Shown piece by piece: positions 1-11,465 of a stretch of 64,000 bases of DNA. The notes beneath the pieces are model-generated. The model was not told the DNA's origin. It was given only the letters and a program-made list of their open reading frames with translations, and did not search any database. A program made the position numbers and the translations under genes. Position 1 is the first letter of the stretch. Each line of letters opens with the position of its first letter. This stretch comes from Serilophus lunatus (taxonomy: Eukaryota; Chordata; Aves; Passeriformes; Eurylaimidae): assembly GCA_013399895.1 (NCBI GenBank), contig VXBA01002397.1, positions 1,324,024-1,388,023 on the forward strand, in the 5' to 3' direction.

Positions 1-178
1 GTTGCGGCAGCCAGTGGTGAGTTCAACCATAGAGCACAATCTTAGGGAGGCGGTGATCCTCCATCCTGGGGACGTGCCCTGCCCATCGCAGCTGCGTCCT
101 CAGCAGCATGGCCGCAATACTTGTGACCCCTGCCTGTTCAAGGACAGTAATGTCCCTTCCCAGGTTGTTTAATAATCT
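1..178 (-). pseudogene. 3' fragment of an RTE-like LINE reverse transcriptase
   Basis: Read on the minus strand, this GC- and CpG-richer block encodes a run containing LRWAGHVPRMEDHRLPK followed by IVLYG. This is the conserved segment after the reverse-transcriptase domain in RTE/BovB-type non-LTR retrotransposons. The frame is broken: a TGA (plus-strand 23-25) stands directly after the YG, where these proteins normally continue with Glu-Leu. The fragment runs off the window start, so its 3' end is not seen. CR1, the common avian LINE, does not carry this motif in my knowledge, so the likely source is an RTE such as AviRTE; the clade is an inference from the motif alone. Confidence 0.55.
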
Positions 179-1798
179 TGAAAGGAAAAATAAAATTTTT
201 CTGTGAAAGGAGAACTGTTTCCTACAGGTGTTAGGAAATATATATTACAATATGACCTGCCTTGCATTCCTCATTTTTTCTTACAGTAGCACATGTCCAA
301 TCCCTATCAAGGAAACAATGAATGCCCCACAGCTCTCAAAAAACCCAAAGTCTCAAAAACCTATGATAACTGCTGTAGGGCTAGCCTGTTTACAAGCCTT
401 TGAATATATCAGGAGGTAGGAAAACTCAGAAGCTCGATCCTTTTTCTGAATTATTACAGTTTTTTTTAAAGCTCAACTATTTTTTTTCCAGACCACAAAT
501 AAGAGAATGAAGAGTTCATTAACTATGTTTGAGTAGGAAGGATTTCAGACGATGACTACAGTAATAAGGCAATGTACCTGAAAATAATAGACCAAGTTAG
601 TGTACCAGAGCATGTAATAGTGGAGAGAAAACAGTACTTCTGCTAATTCAGAACTTCTGTCTGAGGAACATGCTTCATCCCTTACACAAAGTTCAAGGGG
701 TGATTCTAATTTTATATTATCTTCTTTTTTTTTTTTTTTTTTTTAGTCTGAAGAATCTCAAAATGCCTTTGACTTAGAGGAAAGGTCTTTAGTTTCTTAT
801 CATATACAAGGTATCAGATAATATGAATCCCTGGAAATTACTAGGCTAGAATCCTCACTATAGGTAACACAGGTGCTTAGCATGAGATTGAAGTGCCCCG
901 TTAACAGCTGGAGAGAAAAATAAATCAACAGGTGCATCTCTGTGTACATACCCACTTTTCTTTCTTCCTACTGCCCGTTTCCTTATGGCTACCATGTATC
1001 ATGTTGATCATGTATTGGCAATCATCCTGGCTACTAACCCATAGTGAGTCTGGAGCCAGAAACTCATTTGGGAAAACTTGTCACACAAGAGTGTCATTAA
1101 CGAGATTAGATAGTTTGGTAAGAAAGACTTGGTTAATAAAGCACTGATTTTGTGTAAGTCTTTGGAGACCCATTCAAACATTGATTTGAGGATGCATGAG
1201 AGACCTTTAGTCAATGACATTGAAATTTGCTCTTGTTACATGAAAGATACAGGGCAACTAGAAAGTCTCTTCATAAGTTAGATATTGGGGTGTTTGTTTG
1301 TTTTGCAATATATGTGCCTCATAGAATTAGAGATGCTTGAATTGAATTCATAGTTCTGGAGTGTGCTACATATGTGCCATACAGAGTGTTTAACTCAAGA
1401 ATTTTGTATAACAGGGCCAGATCCCTGGCTCAGAGCCTATGACAAGAGCAGATCTCTGTTGTGGGATGCTGTGACTAAGAAGTCTCCATTCTCTTCAGTC
1501 ATTCCTAGGAGTGACAGCCCCACATTGTAAATTCATGTCATGAGCAACTTTTCAAATAGCCCAAATGTTTTTGAAGTACAGCTTTTTGTCCCTTCTTTAT
1601 TGGCAGATACTTGCACAAATGAGCATAGACCTATCATAAAAATATGGGCATTGTAATTCTATCTAACATTATTATAGCTATGCCAAGCAAAAGAGGATTT
1701 CCTTTGGTTGTTGCTGCATGGTTTCTTACACTTAGTATGGTCTGTGAAATGTTGTTTAATGTTCTTTTCAAGGAAAAACATATTCTAACAAGGATATC
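179..1798. other. AT-rich single-copy DNA, no gene seen
   Basis: No frame here has splice context or protein-like composition. The only marked feature is a T20 run at 725-744. Open frames of 60-70 codons occur on both strands, as expected by chance. Confidence 0.6.
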
Positions 1799-2091
1799 CT
1801 GTTTGGAACATGAAAATGGAGGGAAATAACAAGATATGGGCTAGACAAAGCAAGATAGAAGGCCCAAAACCCCGTGGAGCGGCTCCAAGGGGCAGATCTG
1901 GGGTACAGGATGAGGGACAAAGTATTTTGGTATTGGATGTATCCATTAGATATGACTATTGATTAGTATTGAGAAAGAGATGCTGGTGCTGTGGTGAGTG
2001 TGTGTCTGTGCACATTGTGGACCCGGAAGCTTCCATTAAAGACCAGCTGTTTATCCTTGTCAGGGAAGTTTTTCTCTCATTTTAGGCATTA
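1799..2091 (+). repeat. possible solo-LTR 3' portion
   Basis: A locally GC-richer block (around 1860-2040) contains 'cattaaagacc', which could act as a polyadenylation signal, and ends in 'gcattaca', like an LTR ending in CA. No matching second copy occurs in the window and no clear target duplication was found, so this is only a compositional call. An unrelated old repeat is equally possible. Confidence 0.25.
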
Positions 2092-5000
2092 CAAACAACT
2101 ATAGAAATTTTCCCCATTTACAGTAAATTGAATGAGGAATGTTTTTCTAATACAGTTAGATCAGTATATCTTTCTCATTGGGAGAAATCCACAGAATTCC
2201 AGGAGAAATAAGTCTTTCAAACGAATCTTGCAACAATTTTTTTTTTCCTTCAGGATCACTTGTTAAAACTTATAAGTTGTATTAACACAGAGTGGGTCTA
2301 ACCTATTTTGCAGCTGATAGTTAGATCTTGTCTATATATGAGTCAGGATATATTCCAATTGCATCAGAATAGGAACTTGTGGCTTGACATCTTCTCATAC
2401 GCTTGGCTCTTTGAAAGCGTCTCTGAGCACACAGGAGGAGCTGAAGACTTAACACAGTACAATAGGCTGATTAAGGAATTAGGACCACAGGTTACAAAAT
2501 GAGGAATTTGCTACACTGGAAGTAGATGCATCTATACCATCTAGATCCACAGATCATCAGCTAGATGCCTGAAAAGTACTGTATTTGTGTTTGGTTTTTC
2601 TGTTGCCTTTTTTTTAGCTTTTTTTTCCCCCCCTTGAGTTAGAAACAGTATTATTGAGAAATTATTGGGTTTTCTCTTGTCAGTGGTGAGAAAGGTTGAG
2701 CACATGCTCCAGTCCAGTCTTTTCCCACTCCCCCTATAGATTTAGCAGAGTAGAATTTCATATCTGCAAAGCACTGAAAAACTGTGTTTGGAGTAATGGC
2801 CAAGCATAGCCCAAGGAAGAGTATTGTGCACCCTGTGATATGAAAAGCTTATGTCAGAGTCCAGAGATTACATAAAATATCAAACAAATCTTAGGCAAAC
2901 AGCTTCTGGATAGGTTTGAGACATCTTTGCAGACTGGAGACAGAAATTCACAAAAGCAACAAAAAATACTAGGCTGCTTACACTGTTAGATTTCCAGTGG
3001 ACAGTGCTGTCAAATTCAGAAAAGAATAAATACATCATGTGAAGTACATTTTTTTTTTCATGAAGCACTGAAGTATTAAAATTATTAGAAATACCTCTGT
3101 CCAAATTAATGTGTAAATGAGAGTATCTCAAAGTCAATAGTATAGATTTTATTTAACAATAAATGTGAGTCAGAGAGAGAGAGAAAGAAATAGGAAAAGT
3201 GGGTGGAGAAGAAGAATAAAGAGAGTGACAGGGAGAGATTAAGAGAAAGTATCACCACTCTATGGAACCTAGTGGTGTCCTGTGGATCTTCTCTGGTCTT
3301 CTTGGCAGTGGGGGTCCCACAAGACACAGAGCCCAATGGATTGATATACATTCAGGAAATGCCAGGCACCTCCCCTGGGCTGCGGGGGAAGCTTTGCAGT
3401 CTCTTGCTACAGGCTCTCGATTTGTTGCTTCACTTGGATCACGTGCAGTCCCCTGGTGGTGGAAGGCCTCAGGAATGAGTCGGGGGATGCGCTTTGAGGG
3501 TCTTTGATACTTTATGACCCCTTCTCAGTTGTCTCTCACTTGAATGTCCCGTGTGTACCTTTCCTGAAGCCAGGGGGTGGTTTAGTCTGTTTAGTGTGGA
3601 GCAATTTTGTCATCACACACTCAAAACCCTTCTCCTCTACCACTCGATGAGCTCTGTTTACTTCTCCTCAGATCTGAGGTGATTAAAAAACAGTCTGATC
3701 TCAAGTTTCTCCTTCACAGTCCAAATTCCAGTCAAGAGGCATACTGGGGAAGGGGGGAGCTTTTCAGACAGGCAGTTGCTTCCTTACAGCTTGGAAAAAA
3801 AGGCTTTCTATGATTTTGACACTGTTTAAGACACCAACATTTCAGTCCTTCACAAGTATTTAAAGGAAGGTCCCAACTCTACTTTGTAAGAGATGTCACA
3901 AGGAAAGATACTGATGACAAAACACAGTGGCACAGTGATAGGAATGGGAAAATGAGAAGTTGCACATTTAGCATGCAGTAAACAATTATATTTCACCTAA
4001 CTGTCTTGTGATTACTGTGAACTTTTTCTTCAGTTTTTAGTTTCACTGTCCATGTGTGACAAACCAACCTATGAAGAACAGTTATGACTGCAATTTGATC
4101 ACATGAGCTTTCAATAACCAGACAAATGTTATTGATTCTCTTTCTGTTTTATTTTCATTGGCCTCCTCAAATCTGACTGTCAAGTCACGTCAAGGGCAGC
4201 AGCAGTAGTAGCCTTACAGGAGGTTCATTTTGGTTTGGGGTTGTTTGTTTGTTTGTTTTGCTTGTTTCTTTGTTTTTCTTTTTTGTTTGTTTATCGAAGG
4301 CTTTTCCCAACAATATCAATAACAATGTATCAGCTTTTAGGTTTTTATATTCACATATAATTTACAATGGCTTTGTTAAAAGCAGGCTGATTGTAAGACT
4401 TGAATTCAGGAATCTTGAAATCTTCTAAATAGAGACCAAATCCAGTATGAAACCTTACAAATCTTTGTTGAAAGTTTTGGTCTTGAGGAGGTGTTAGTCT
4501 TTGCGCTCACTTCAATCATAAGTCTCAGGAAGGTCTGAAATGAAGTTATGTTGCAATTTTGGAAGGAGGCAGATCTGAAGAAAGCTGGGATAAGTCATTC
4601 CCTTCTCCAAAGTGGGAAGTACGGATGTCTTTCTTGTTTCCAGTTTTGTAGTCACCTTCTTAGTATGGTCAGAAATATAACTTAGTTATATACAAATGTT
4701 AATTATTATTTTGTTCTCAATGGAATTATTTATTGATTTAATTATAAAGGAGATGTATTTATATGGGCTATAATGCACCACTGAGATGCTGTTCACTTTT
4801 TAACAAGATGTCAAATCCTCATCATATTATTTTTCCTTTCCTGTTCTCTTTATTTTAATGTATTTGCATATATTTACTTGCAGTTACATGCACTCCTCCC
4901 AATTATATAATTTTGCATCTTGCCATTTCTGTTCTGAGGTTTTATTTTTATTCTCCTACTCAACCATTGATAATAAAAATCAGCCAACATCCCTTGCTCT

Positions 5001-5774
5001 TTTGCTTACCAAAAAAACCCAAAACCCCAAAAATGAACTTGTCAAAGAAGAAGCAGTCTGCTGTAGTCTACCAAAATATAACCTGAATATTTGATCTTAC
5101 CATTTACTTGTAACTACAAAACAATAATAAAACAAACAAATTTAAAATAAAAAAGAAAAAGAAAAAAGAGAGAGAACATACAGAAATTGCTATTTTCAGT
5201 CTCATTTTACTGAGGCACAAGAGGGCAGTATTTCATAAACTCTAAGCTGTCTTCTGCTCACCATTGCAACAAAGCTGGAACTGGCATTCATCTAGCATTA
5301 GGCTAACACTAAAAAGATTGGAGTTAAGCACAGGTAGCTTATTGTCAGAGAATACCAGTTAAAACAATAAGAAAGGCTTCAAGCCAGTAAATTAATCTTG
5401 CAGAAATTTTTTAAAGACTGGTGATGCTACCAAGAAATAGCAACAATAAAAATTTCAATGAAAAATTAGCTTCACAGACAAAAGTAAGTATTCTTAATTT
5501 TCTGTTGGTTAGAGAATATGTAAGGCTACATTAGGAAAGACAAAAAAAGCCAGCCCATGAAAAGGATATCAATATGACCCTTATAAAAGACAGTTTTAGT
5601 AGTCTGTATGTGTACCTGTGTGTGTTCATATGCATGTGTGCTTGTGTGTGTAGATGTACACAAGAAAGAAATAGAGATAAACATGTAAGAACTGTAGAAT
5701 ACACAAGTATGGAAAAATTAATGGCAGAAGACAATTAGGAGTTACTTATGCTATCTTAATTTAGGAACATAATC
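2092..5774. other. intergenic or intronic DNA with simple repeats
   Basis: Mostly AT-rich. Contents: a GA-rich simple repeat near 3172-3252 directly beside a GC-richer block (3260-3600) that may be an unidentified old repeat; a TTTG-type repeat near 4240-4290; an A-rich tract at about 5113-5170; and a TG-rich stretch at about 5605-5655. No gene is supported. Frames through 3203-3507 lie in the GC-richer block and lack any recognisable domain. Confidence 0.55.
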
Positions 5775-5949
5775 TCAATCTTTTTTTTTTTTTTGTCTCT
5801 CAGCTAATTTGTACAATTCCTCACTCAACTGTTTTTTGAAGATTCTCATTGTAAGCATCAGATGCTGTCTCTGCTGGAGGCTGTGTATCTGATTTAAGGC
5901 TGTTCTTCCAGAAGAGGAAGTTTCAGATGTATTCTTGAGATCTTGATGG
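5775..5949 (-). CDS. candidate terminal exon, coiled-coil-like, unidentified
   Basis: On the minus strand a frame of 57 codons runs to a TGA at plus-strand 5775-5777. It has Ser/Thr-rich residues first (NTSETSSSGRTALNQ), then a heptad-like stretch (LNQIHSLQQRQ, then LSEELYKLAERQ) and a short Lys run from an A14 tract. Codon choice looks coding-like (many CAG, CTG, AAG, GAG). The best acceptor nearby ('ttctcttctaagcag') lies upstream at about 5985, but continuing from it in the frame of the preceding candidate exon meets stops. Either the acceptor is the weak one at 5949/5950, or the exon is frameshifted, or the frame is chance. I do not recognise the protein. Confidence 0.3.
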
Positions 5950-6488
5950 CTTCATAATGTCACCTATCAGGCACATATCCAGCTCCTGCTTAGAAGAGAA
6001 CTAAGGGCCCTCCTCAATGTGTATTCTGGCAAACGGTTTACTGAGTCATATCATGACCTTGGAATTAGCAACAAAAGTCTTAGCTTGTTCTAAAGGCACT
6101 AGCTTGGCTTGAAACCATGCATTTGTTCTACACAAAAATAGACATTGGTCAACCTGCATCACTCAACTAACTCCAGGAAAGCAGCTTATGTACTGCCCTT
6201 GAACTATTAATTTTTTAAAATGGATGTGTAGGTGTCCTCTTTGTTAATCCATTAGCTTCTTGGTTTTGGCATAGATATATTGCATCCTAACTCATTAATC
6301 TATTTCCTAGACCAATAATCAGAACCTTCAGCCATGACTTAATAATCAACTGTCTTGGAGTAAAATTATTCCAGTATTGTTAATTATAGCTGAAAAAAAA
6401 ATAAATACTCTTTATGGGTCAATAAAGCTTGTGCTGGCCAGTTCCCTTTGCTCTAGCATAGCTAAAGGCAAAAGTGATATTTACTTAC

Positions 6489-6706
6489 AGACGATATAGA
6501 TTGTTCCCCAGCAAACTGTAGACCATTTTACGTGACAACTTTCTAGACTTTTTACCATGCAAAAACATATTCTTGAGGCTATTTACTGCACTTGAGATAG
6601 AAAGGTTTGATAAGTGTTTGATTTCCAAGTATTTGTAAAAGCTGCAAAGTTCATCCAAGTACTTCAAACTCACAGCTGTCAGTTTCTGCTTCTTTTCAAT
6701 GTTCCC
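6489..6706 (-). CDS. candidate internal coding exon (72 codons), unidentified protein
   Basis: The minus-strand block is open for 72 codons plus two bases and is framed by strong splice signals: acceptor 'ttctattcttattttgcag' directly before GGG AAC, and donor GTAAGT (plus-strand 6483-6488). The product begins GNIEKKQKLTAVSLKYLDEL and ends near SLLGNNLYR. It is Lys/Leu/Ser-rich, probably helical, with no signal peptide or membrane segment. Codon use (AAG, CTG, GTG, TAC, ATC, CTC) is richer in G/C at third positions than the surrounding DNA. The entry phase (0) matches the exit phase of the candidate exon at 8071-8165. I recognise no family. Long open frames do arise by chance here, so the splice context carries most of the weight. 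Confidence 0.5.
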
Positions 6707-7161
6707 CTGCAAAATAAGAATAGAATTCCTCTAGACAAGCAAGAGAAACTTCTTGGCTAACCTCTCCATTTGTTATAAACACTTTGATATCTTTCATTCT
6801 TCCAGACTGTGAGGTAGGCATTCTTTTCTATTCTTAATTACTGACATTTTACAAGTCTTGTGAGTGTTCTCCCTCTGTATGCAGCCTGCCTCTGCAAAGA
6901 AGTGTACTTCTAGACCGCACAAAACTACTTCCAGGGAGAAAGGAAAAGTACACAGTCCTAACTAAAGTAAGCTAAGTAATGTCCCTCTAAGGGTGTCAAG
7001 CCTAAGCCAAAGAAGTATCTGTATTTCCATGTATGCTATTAATGGTATATCTAATTTTTATCCAAATAGAAACATAAACATAGATGACTGAAGCTGTCCA
7101 TGCACGACAGTTTCAAAGCATTGAGTTATAGTGCTAACTCCCATGACTACTGTATGCTTTG

Positions 7162-7609
7162 TGGATAGGCTGGAGAGAACCCAGAGAAGGGCAACAAAGA
7201 TGGGGCAAAAGGTTGGGAAACCTGCCATAGGAGGGAAGGCTGACAGCTGGGCTTGTTTGTCCTGGAGAAGAGAAGGCATAGGAGATGCCTTATCGCCATG
7301 TTCCTGTATGTAAAGCGTTGTTACATAAAAGACGAAGACCTACTTTTTACAAGGATTCAAACAGACAAAATGAGAGGTAATGAATACAAGTTTCCCCTGG
7401 AGAAATTCTGATTAGACACAAGAGGAAAACTTTCACAATATGCTATAGAAATAGTCTCCCTGGGGGAGAGATGGGTTCCTCAGCGTTGGACAGTTTTAAT
7501 ATCCAGCTAGACAGAGTGCTGGGCCACCTCATTTAAACTGTGTTTTTGCCAAGAAAGGTTGGACCAGATGATCCTTGAAATCTCTTCCAACCTGCAATTC
7601 TGTGATGAT
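7162..7609 (+). mobile_element. CR1 LINE, 3' end
   Basis: Sense-strand CR1 3' region. It opens with 'ggctggagagaacccagag' and ends with the classic 'ggaccagatgatccttgaa...cttccaacctgcaattctgtgatga' type terminus (wording split here by an ellipsis). It is diverged and 5'-truncated, as most CR1 copies are. CR1 is the dominant avian LINE and leaves no poly(A) tail, only a short tandem terminus. Confidence 0.85.
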
Positions 7610-8070
7610 TTATATGTTTCTATAAAGCTCATATCTCAGAGATAATTTTAGTAAATATTTCTACTAATCTGTTACCTGTAGTGAATCTTTTATTTTTCCT
7701 TTTCTTTGGACAAGAATCTCCATTTTGAAAATTAAGTACTGCAAAAGATGCAGTAGTAATATTGCCTTTTATGTACTTTCCTTTTTGCATACCTCTGTCT
7801 GAGAATGATCTAGATTTGCTTTGTTTCTGCTTAGTTTAAAATTTGGCATTATTAATGCCAAAGATGTGTAAAATCAACAGAAGGATCTCTGAGATCTCAA
7901 AGTGAAAAGCTGACACAACTTTGGTTTTAAGATATTTCAGAGTTACCCTTTAGATCCATAGAACCTTCTGTGTCAATTAGTTTTTTTAACACTGGGCACT
8001 GCACAATCTACCAACATTTTTAACCAGATTAAATGCATAAGACCATTCAAACTGCTCTTGTACCACTTAC

Positions 8071-8165
8071 TTTAAAAATACGTCTAGACGAGTAATTCTC
8101 AACTCCTACCACATTTCCAAGTAGCTGATCTGCTTGTAAACTATACTGTACGGTGCCGTTGTAAG
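8071..8165 (-). CDS. candidate internal coding exon, unidentified protein
   Basis: On the minus strand, 31 codons plus two leading bases end exactly at a strong donor (AAA followed by GTAAGT, plus-strand 8065-8070). The product includes YNGTVQYSLQADQLLGNVVG and ends SSRRIFK. Four CpGs in under 100 bp, in a CpG-poor AT-rich setting, suggest past coding constraint. The acceptor used here follows 'actatctctgtcaaag'; an alternative after 'catgaactcag' would extend the block to 8194 in the same frame. Its exit phase 0 fits the entry phase of the block at 6489-6706. The neighbouring solo LTR begins within about 40 bp on the upstream side. No family is recognised. Confidence 0.4.
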
Positions 8166-8204
8166 CTTTGACAGAGATAGTAACAACACATATTCTGAGT
8201 TCAT

Positions 8205-8731
8205 GCAGGAAGACATTTCAATGAGAAAACCCACTTTAGAAAACAGCGCGTTACATCCGCATTGATTGATACACTTGTTTCTAACAATTTCATTGGCTTA
8301 GACTACGTATGAAGTCATCTTAGCTTGTTTTGAGAAACCTTTAATTTTGAGAAAGACTGAGATTGCTTTGAGAAAGACGTGGGAAAGTTCTCAAAAACAT
8401 GTTTTTGAGGAGCACCCATTGTTATGGGAAAACTTAGTTTGTTATGAGAGAAGAACTTGTTATTGTGTGATAAAACTCTGAGGTGCTATGTGAAATTCTA
8501 AGCTTCTGTGTGAAAAACACAAGTGTATTTTAAGAGAGTTCTAGTATTGTTATGAGAAAGCTGCATTCCAGGGGTTTTTCTCTTTGCTGCAGGTGTTTTC
8601 TTCAAGACTTTTCCCAGGTTGTTTACTCCTTGCTCTGCTGTTCAGCTTGCTATCAGAGAGACAGAGCTCAGGCTAACTTTAGGCCTGTAAAACAGGCCCT
8701 AAACCTTAGGCTTTTAAAATTGTGTACCACA
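8205..8731 (-). mobile_element. solo LTR, family B, copy 1
   Basis: This is one of four related ~0.5-0.6 kb copies in the window (others at 25.2, 33.5 and 48.6 kb). Shared features when read on the minus strand: an opening 'tgtggtac', a 'ctcaaaa...' rich U3, a CCAAT-like stretch 'ttcattgg/ccaatgaaat', and a tail like 'cttcctg.atgaac'. This copy is the most diverged; both ends are approximate and no target duplication was found. It contains a perfect 20-bp palindrome centred in 'aacatgtt' at 8390-8409. Confidence 0.5.
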
Positions 8732-10289
8732 GTATGACGTATAGAAATATAATCCTCTTTGGTGGAGGAGGATCAGGCCAGAAAATAATTAAACAAACTG
8801 AGCATATAAAGTCTGCCTGCTGAGAAACCACTATGCATTTTGAAAACCCTGCTCGCTAATGGGAAGTAGAGAAGAAACCTTGTTATTTTCCTCTTCAATT
8901 GTGTGCATGCAAACTTTCATATTTGCTTTAGTAAAGAGCCTTATCTTAATCTATCCACAAAGCCTGTTGCCTTTCCCCTGTCTGGCTGTGATGGGGAGTG
9001 ATAGAAAAGTTTTGTGGGCACCTGGTGTTCAGCTAAGGTCAACCCACTACAATCACAAATTGAAAACATAAATATTTCGTTGTGTTTTTTACATACCATT
9101 GTACAACTTCTTCCTGACACTGAGAGTAATGAACGACTACAATTATTAGTTTATGAACTAAAGCTCTAGGCTTGTGCTATTCTGCTTCCTTTTCAGTTAT
9201 AATAGCTGATGCCACACAGGATGACTGGCATAGTAGCTTCACGACTCATAAAAGTAGCTGAATGCTTGTCTTATGCCCTGCTCTTTTTTCACATGAGTTC
9301 ACTTATTGACTATAACATTAAGGCGCCTTTGATATAATAATTTCAAATACCATTAATTATCTAAATGTTATCTCAAAGAAATAATGGTTTTCAGTAATTT
9401 AAACTCAAAAGGACATCACAAGGTATATCACTCATCACTTCCTTTGATGACAGAAGGGACTTAGTAGTCTAGTTTCTTCCCTACACTTAACTTATAGATA
9501 GCTTATAAGTAAAAATAATTTAATCTCAACATTTATTGCAGTATGTCTGAATTAATCAGCTAAAAGTTTGATTCAATAAGTTTGTGTGATGCATAATCTC
9601 AGAAACTGAGTTAATTCCTGAAACATAGGAAGATAATTCCTATCCTAGAACAGCAAAAAATTTCAGTAAGAACTAATCACCAGCTCCCTGAAGCACTCTG
9701 GTTAACAATGCTACAGGCTTCAAAGGTAAGAGGAATTCTTCCAGTGCCCTGTGCCTAGCAGCAGGGCTATTTATCATATTTAGCATATATACCAAAGCTC
9801 ATCTACTGCTGTTTTTGTAAATAGAGAGAAATTAGTATTCCATATATGTTTGTGTGGAGATATATATTATTTCAGGAAGGGATCCTTATTAGAGATGAGA
9901 AGGCTGAAGAAGCACCTTAGGCTCAACTAAAACATAAGCATTATTGCCACAAACTCAAATGCAAAGTCTTATAGATGATTAGTATGAATAGTGCCCATTT
10001 CACAAGTACATGCTGTCCTCCAGAGTAAGGTGACTCCCTTATGTTACAAGTCCTTCACCTGCAGAAAGGCGAAACACTTCTTCAGGTGTGCATTCTTATT
10101 AGGCTACTTGTTTTGGAGAGTACAGTATTTCTTGATACAGGCTGTGCTTGCTGTTTCTATGTATAACATACACATTTTTCACAAGACTAAAGAAATAGAA
10201 GTGACTACATAGATCAATGTTATGATGAGAACAGAACTATCTTAAACATACCTTTTGAGGTAGTGTACATTGCTTTCTGATATCTGAGG
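8732..10289. other. AT-rich DNA, no gene supported
   Basis: No domain-like frame is visible. A 32-bp minus-strand block at 10252-10283 has splice-like borders (donor GTATGT) and lies immediately beside the CR1 terminus; it is treated only as a weak exon candidate under findings. Confidence 0.5.
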
Positions 10290-10328
10290 ATGTAGAATCA
10301 TAGAATATGCTGAAGAGGCTGTTTAGCA

Positions 10329-10739
10329 TCATTGAGTCCAACTCCTCACCCAGTGCAAGAATCGCACCATGTGCCTGAGAATATTGTCCAAATGATTCTT
10401 CAACTCAGGCAGGCTTGAAGCTGTAATCACTTTCCTGGGAAGCCTGTTCCAGTTCTCAGCCTCTCCACTGGTGAAAAGCCCTTTCCTAATATCTAACCTA
10501 AACCTCCCCTGACTCAGCTTCAGGCTATTTCCTCTAGTCCTGTCACTGGTCACAAGAGTGAACAGATCAGTACTTGTCTGTCCACTTTCACTGATGAGGA
10601 TGTTGAATAACATAATGAGGTCTCCCATCCATCTTCTTTTGTCTAGACTGAACAGACAAAGGGATCTCAGCCACTCCTCATACATTTTCCCCTCAAGGCC
10701 CATCACCATCTTCATGGTCCTCCTTTCGACACTCTCCAA
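10329..10739 (-). pseudogene. CR1 ORF2 C-terminal remnant
   Basis: On the minus strand about 136 codons remain open and encode the C-terminal region typical of CR1 ORF2, with landmarks LRSLCLFSLDKRR, GDLIMLFNIL and DRTRGN, then FRLDIRKGLFT and WNRLPRKV. This region follows the reverse-transcriptase domain. The endonuclease and reverse-transcriptase domains are absent or interrupted, so it is a dead fragment. Its uninterrupted state over 130 codons points to moderate rather than great age. Confidence 0.8.
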
Positions 10740-11138
10740 AGGAGAGTGCCTCTTTTGTATTGTGGTGCTCCAAACTGCCCACAGAACTCAAGGTGAAGCT
10801 GCATCAGTGCAGAGCAGAGTGGAAAAATCTCCTCTTTTGATGGGCTGGTGATGCTGTGCCTGATGCCCCTCAAGACATGGTTGGCCCTCCTGGCTGCTAG
10901 GGTATACTATTGACTCATATTCAACTTGTCATCTTCCAGGATTCCCAGGTGTCTTTCTGCAGTGATGCTCTCCCACCTCTCACTCCCTGGCCAATACACA
11001 CATAACCAGGGTTGCTCCCATTCTGCACTTGCCCTTTGTAAACTTCATATGGTTGATAATTGTCCAACCTTCTAATTCGTTGAGGTCTCTCTGCAGGGCC
11101 TCCCTGCTCCCAGGGATTCCTCAGCTCCTCCCAGTTTC

Positions 11139-11465
11139 ATAGAATCAACTGGGTTGGAAAAGACCTCTGAGATCATCGAGTCCAACCTTTGACCTAACAC
11201 TACCTTGTCAACTAGACCATGGCACTAAGTGCTACATTCAATCTCTTAAATATCTCTAGGGACAGTGACTTGATCATCTCCCTGGGCAGCCCATTCCAGT
11301 GTCCAGTCACTCTCTCTATGAAGAATTTCCTCATAATGTCTAACCCAAACTTCCTCCAGTGCAGCATAAAACTGTGTCCTCTTGTTCTACTGCTACTTGC
11401 CTGGGAGGAGAGACGAATACCCATCTCACTATAATCTCCTTTCTGGAAGCTTTAGAGTAAATTTA
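11139..11465 (-). mobile_element. younger CR1 nested in the outer CR1
   Basis: A second antisense CR1 3' terminus ('tttcatagaatcaactggg') starts in the middle of outer-CR1 sequence and runs through another reversed ORF2 C-terminus (DIMRKFFIERVTGHWNGLPR on the minus strand). Its upstream end is approximate: outer-CR1 sequence is recognisable again by about 11480. Confidence 0.75.
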
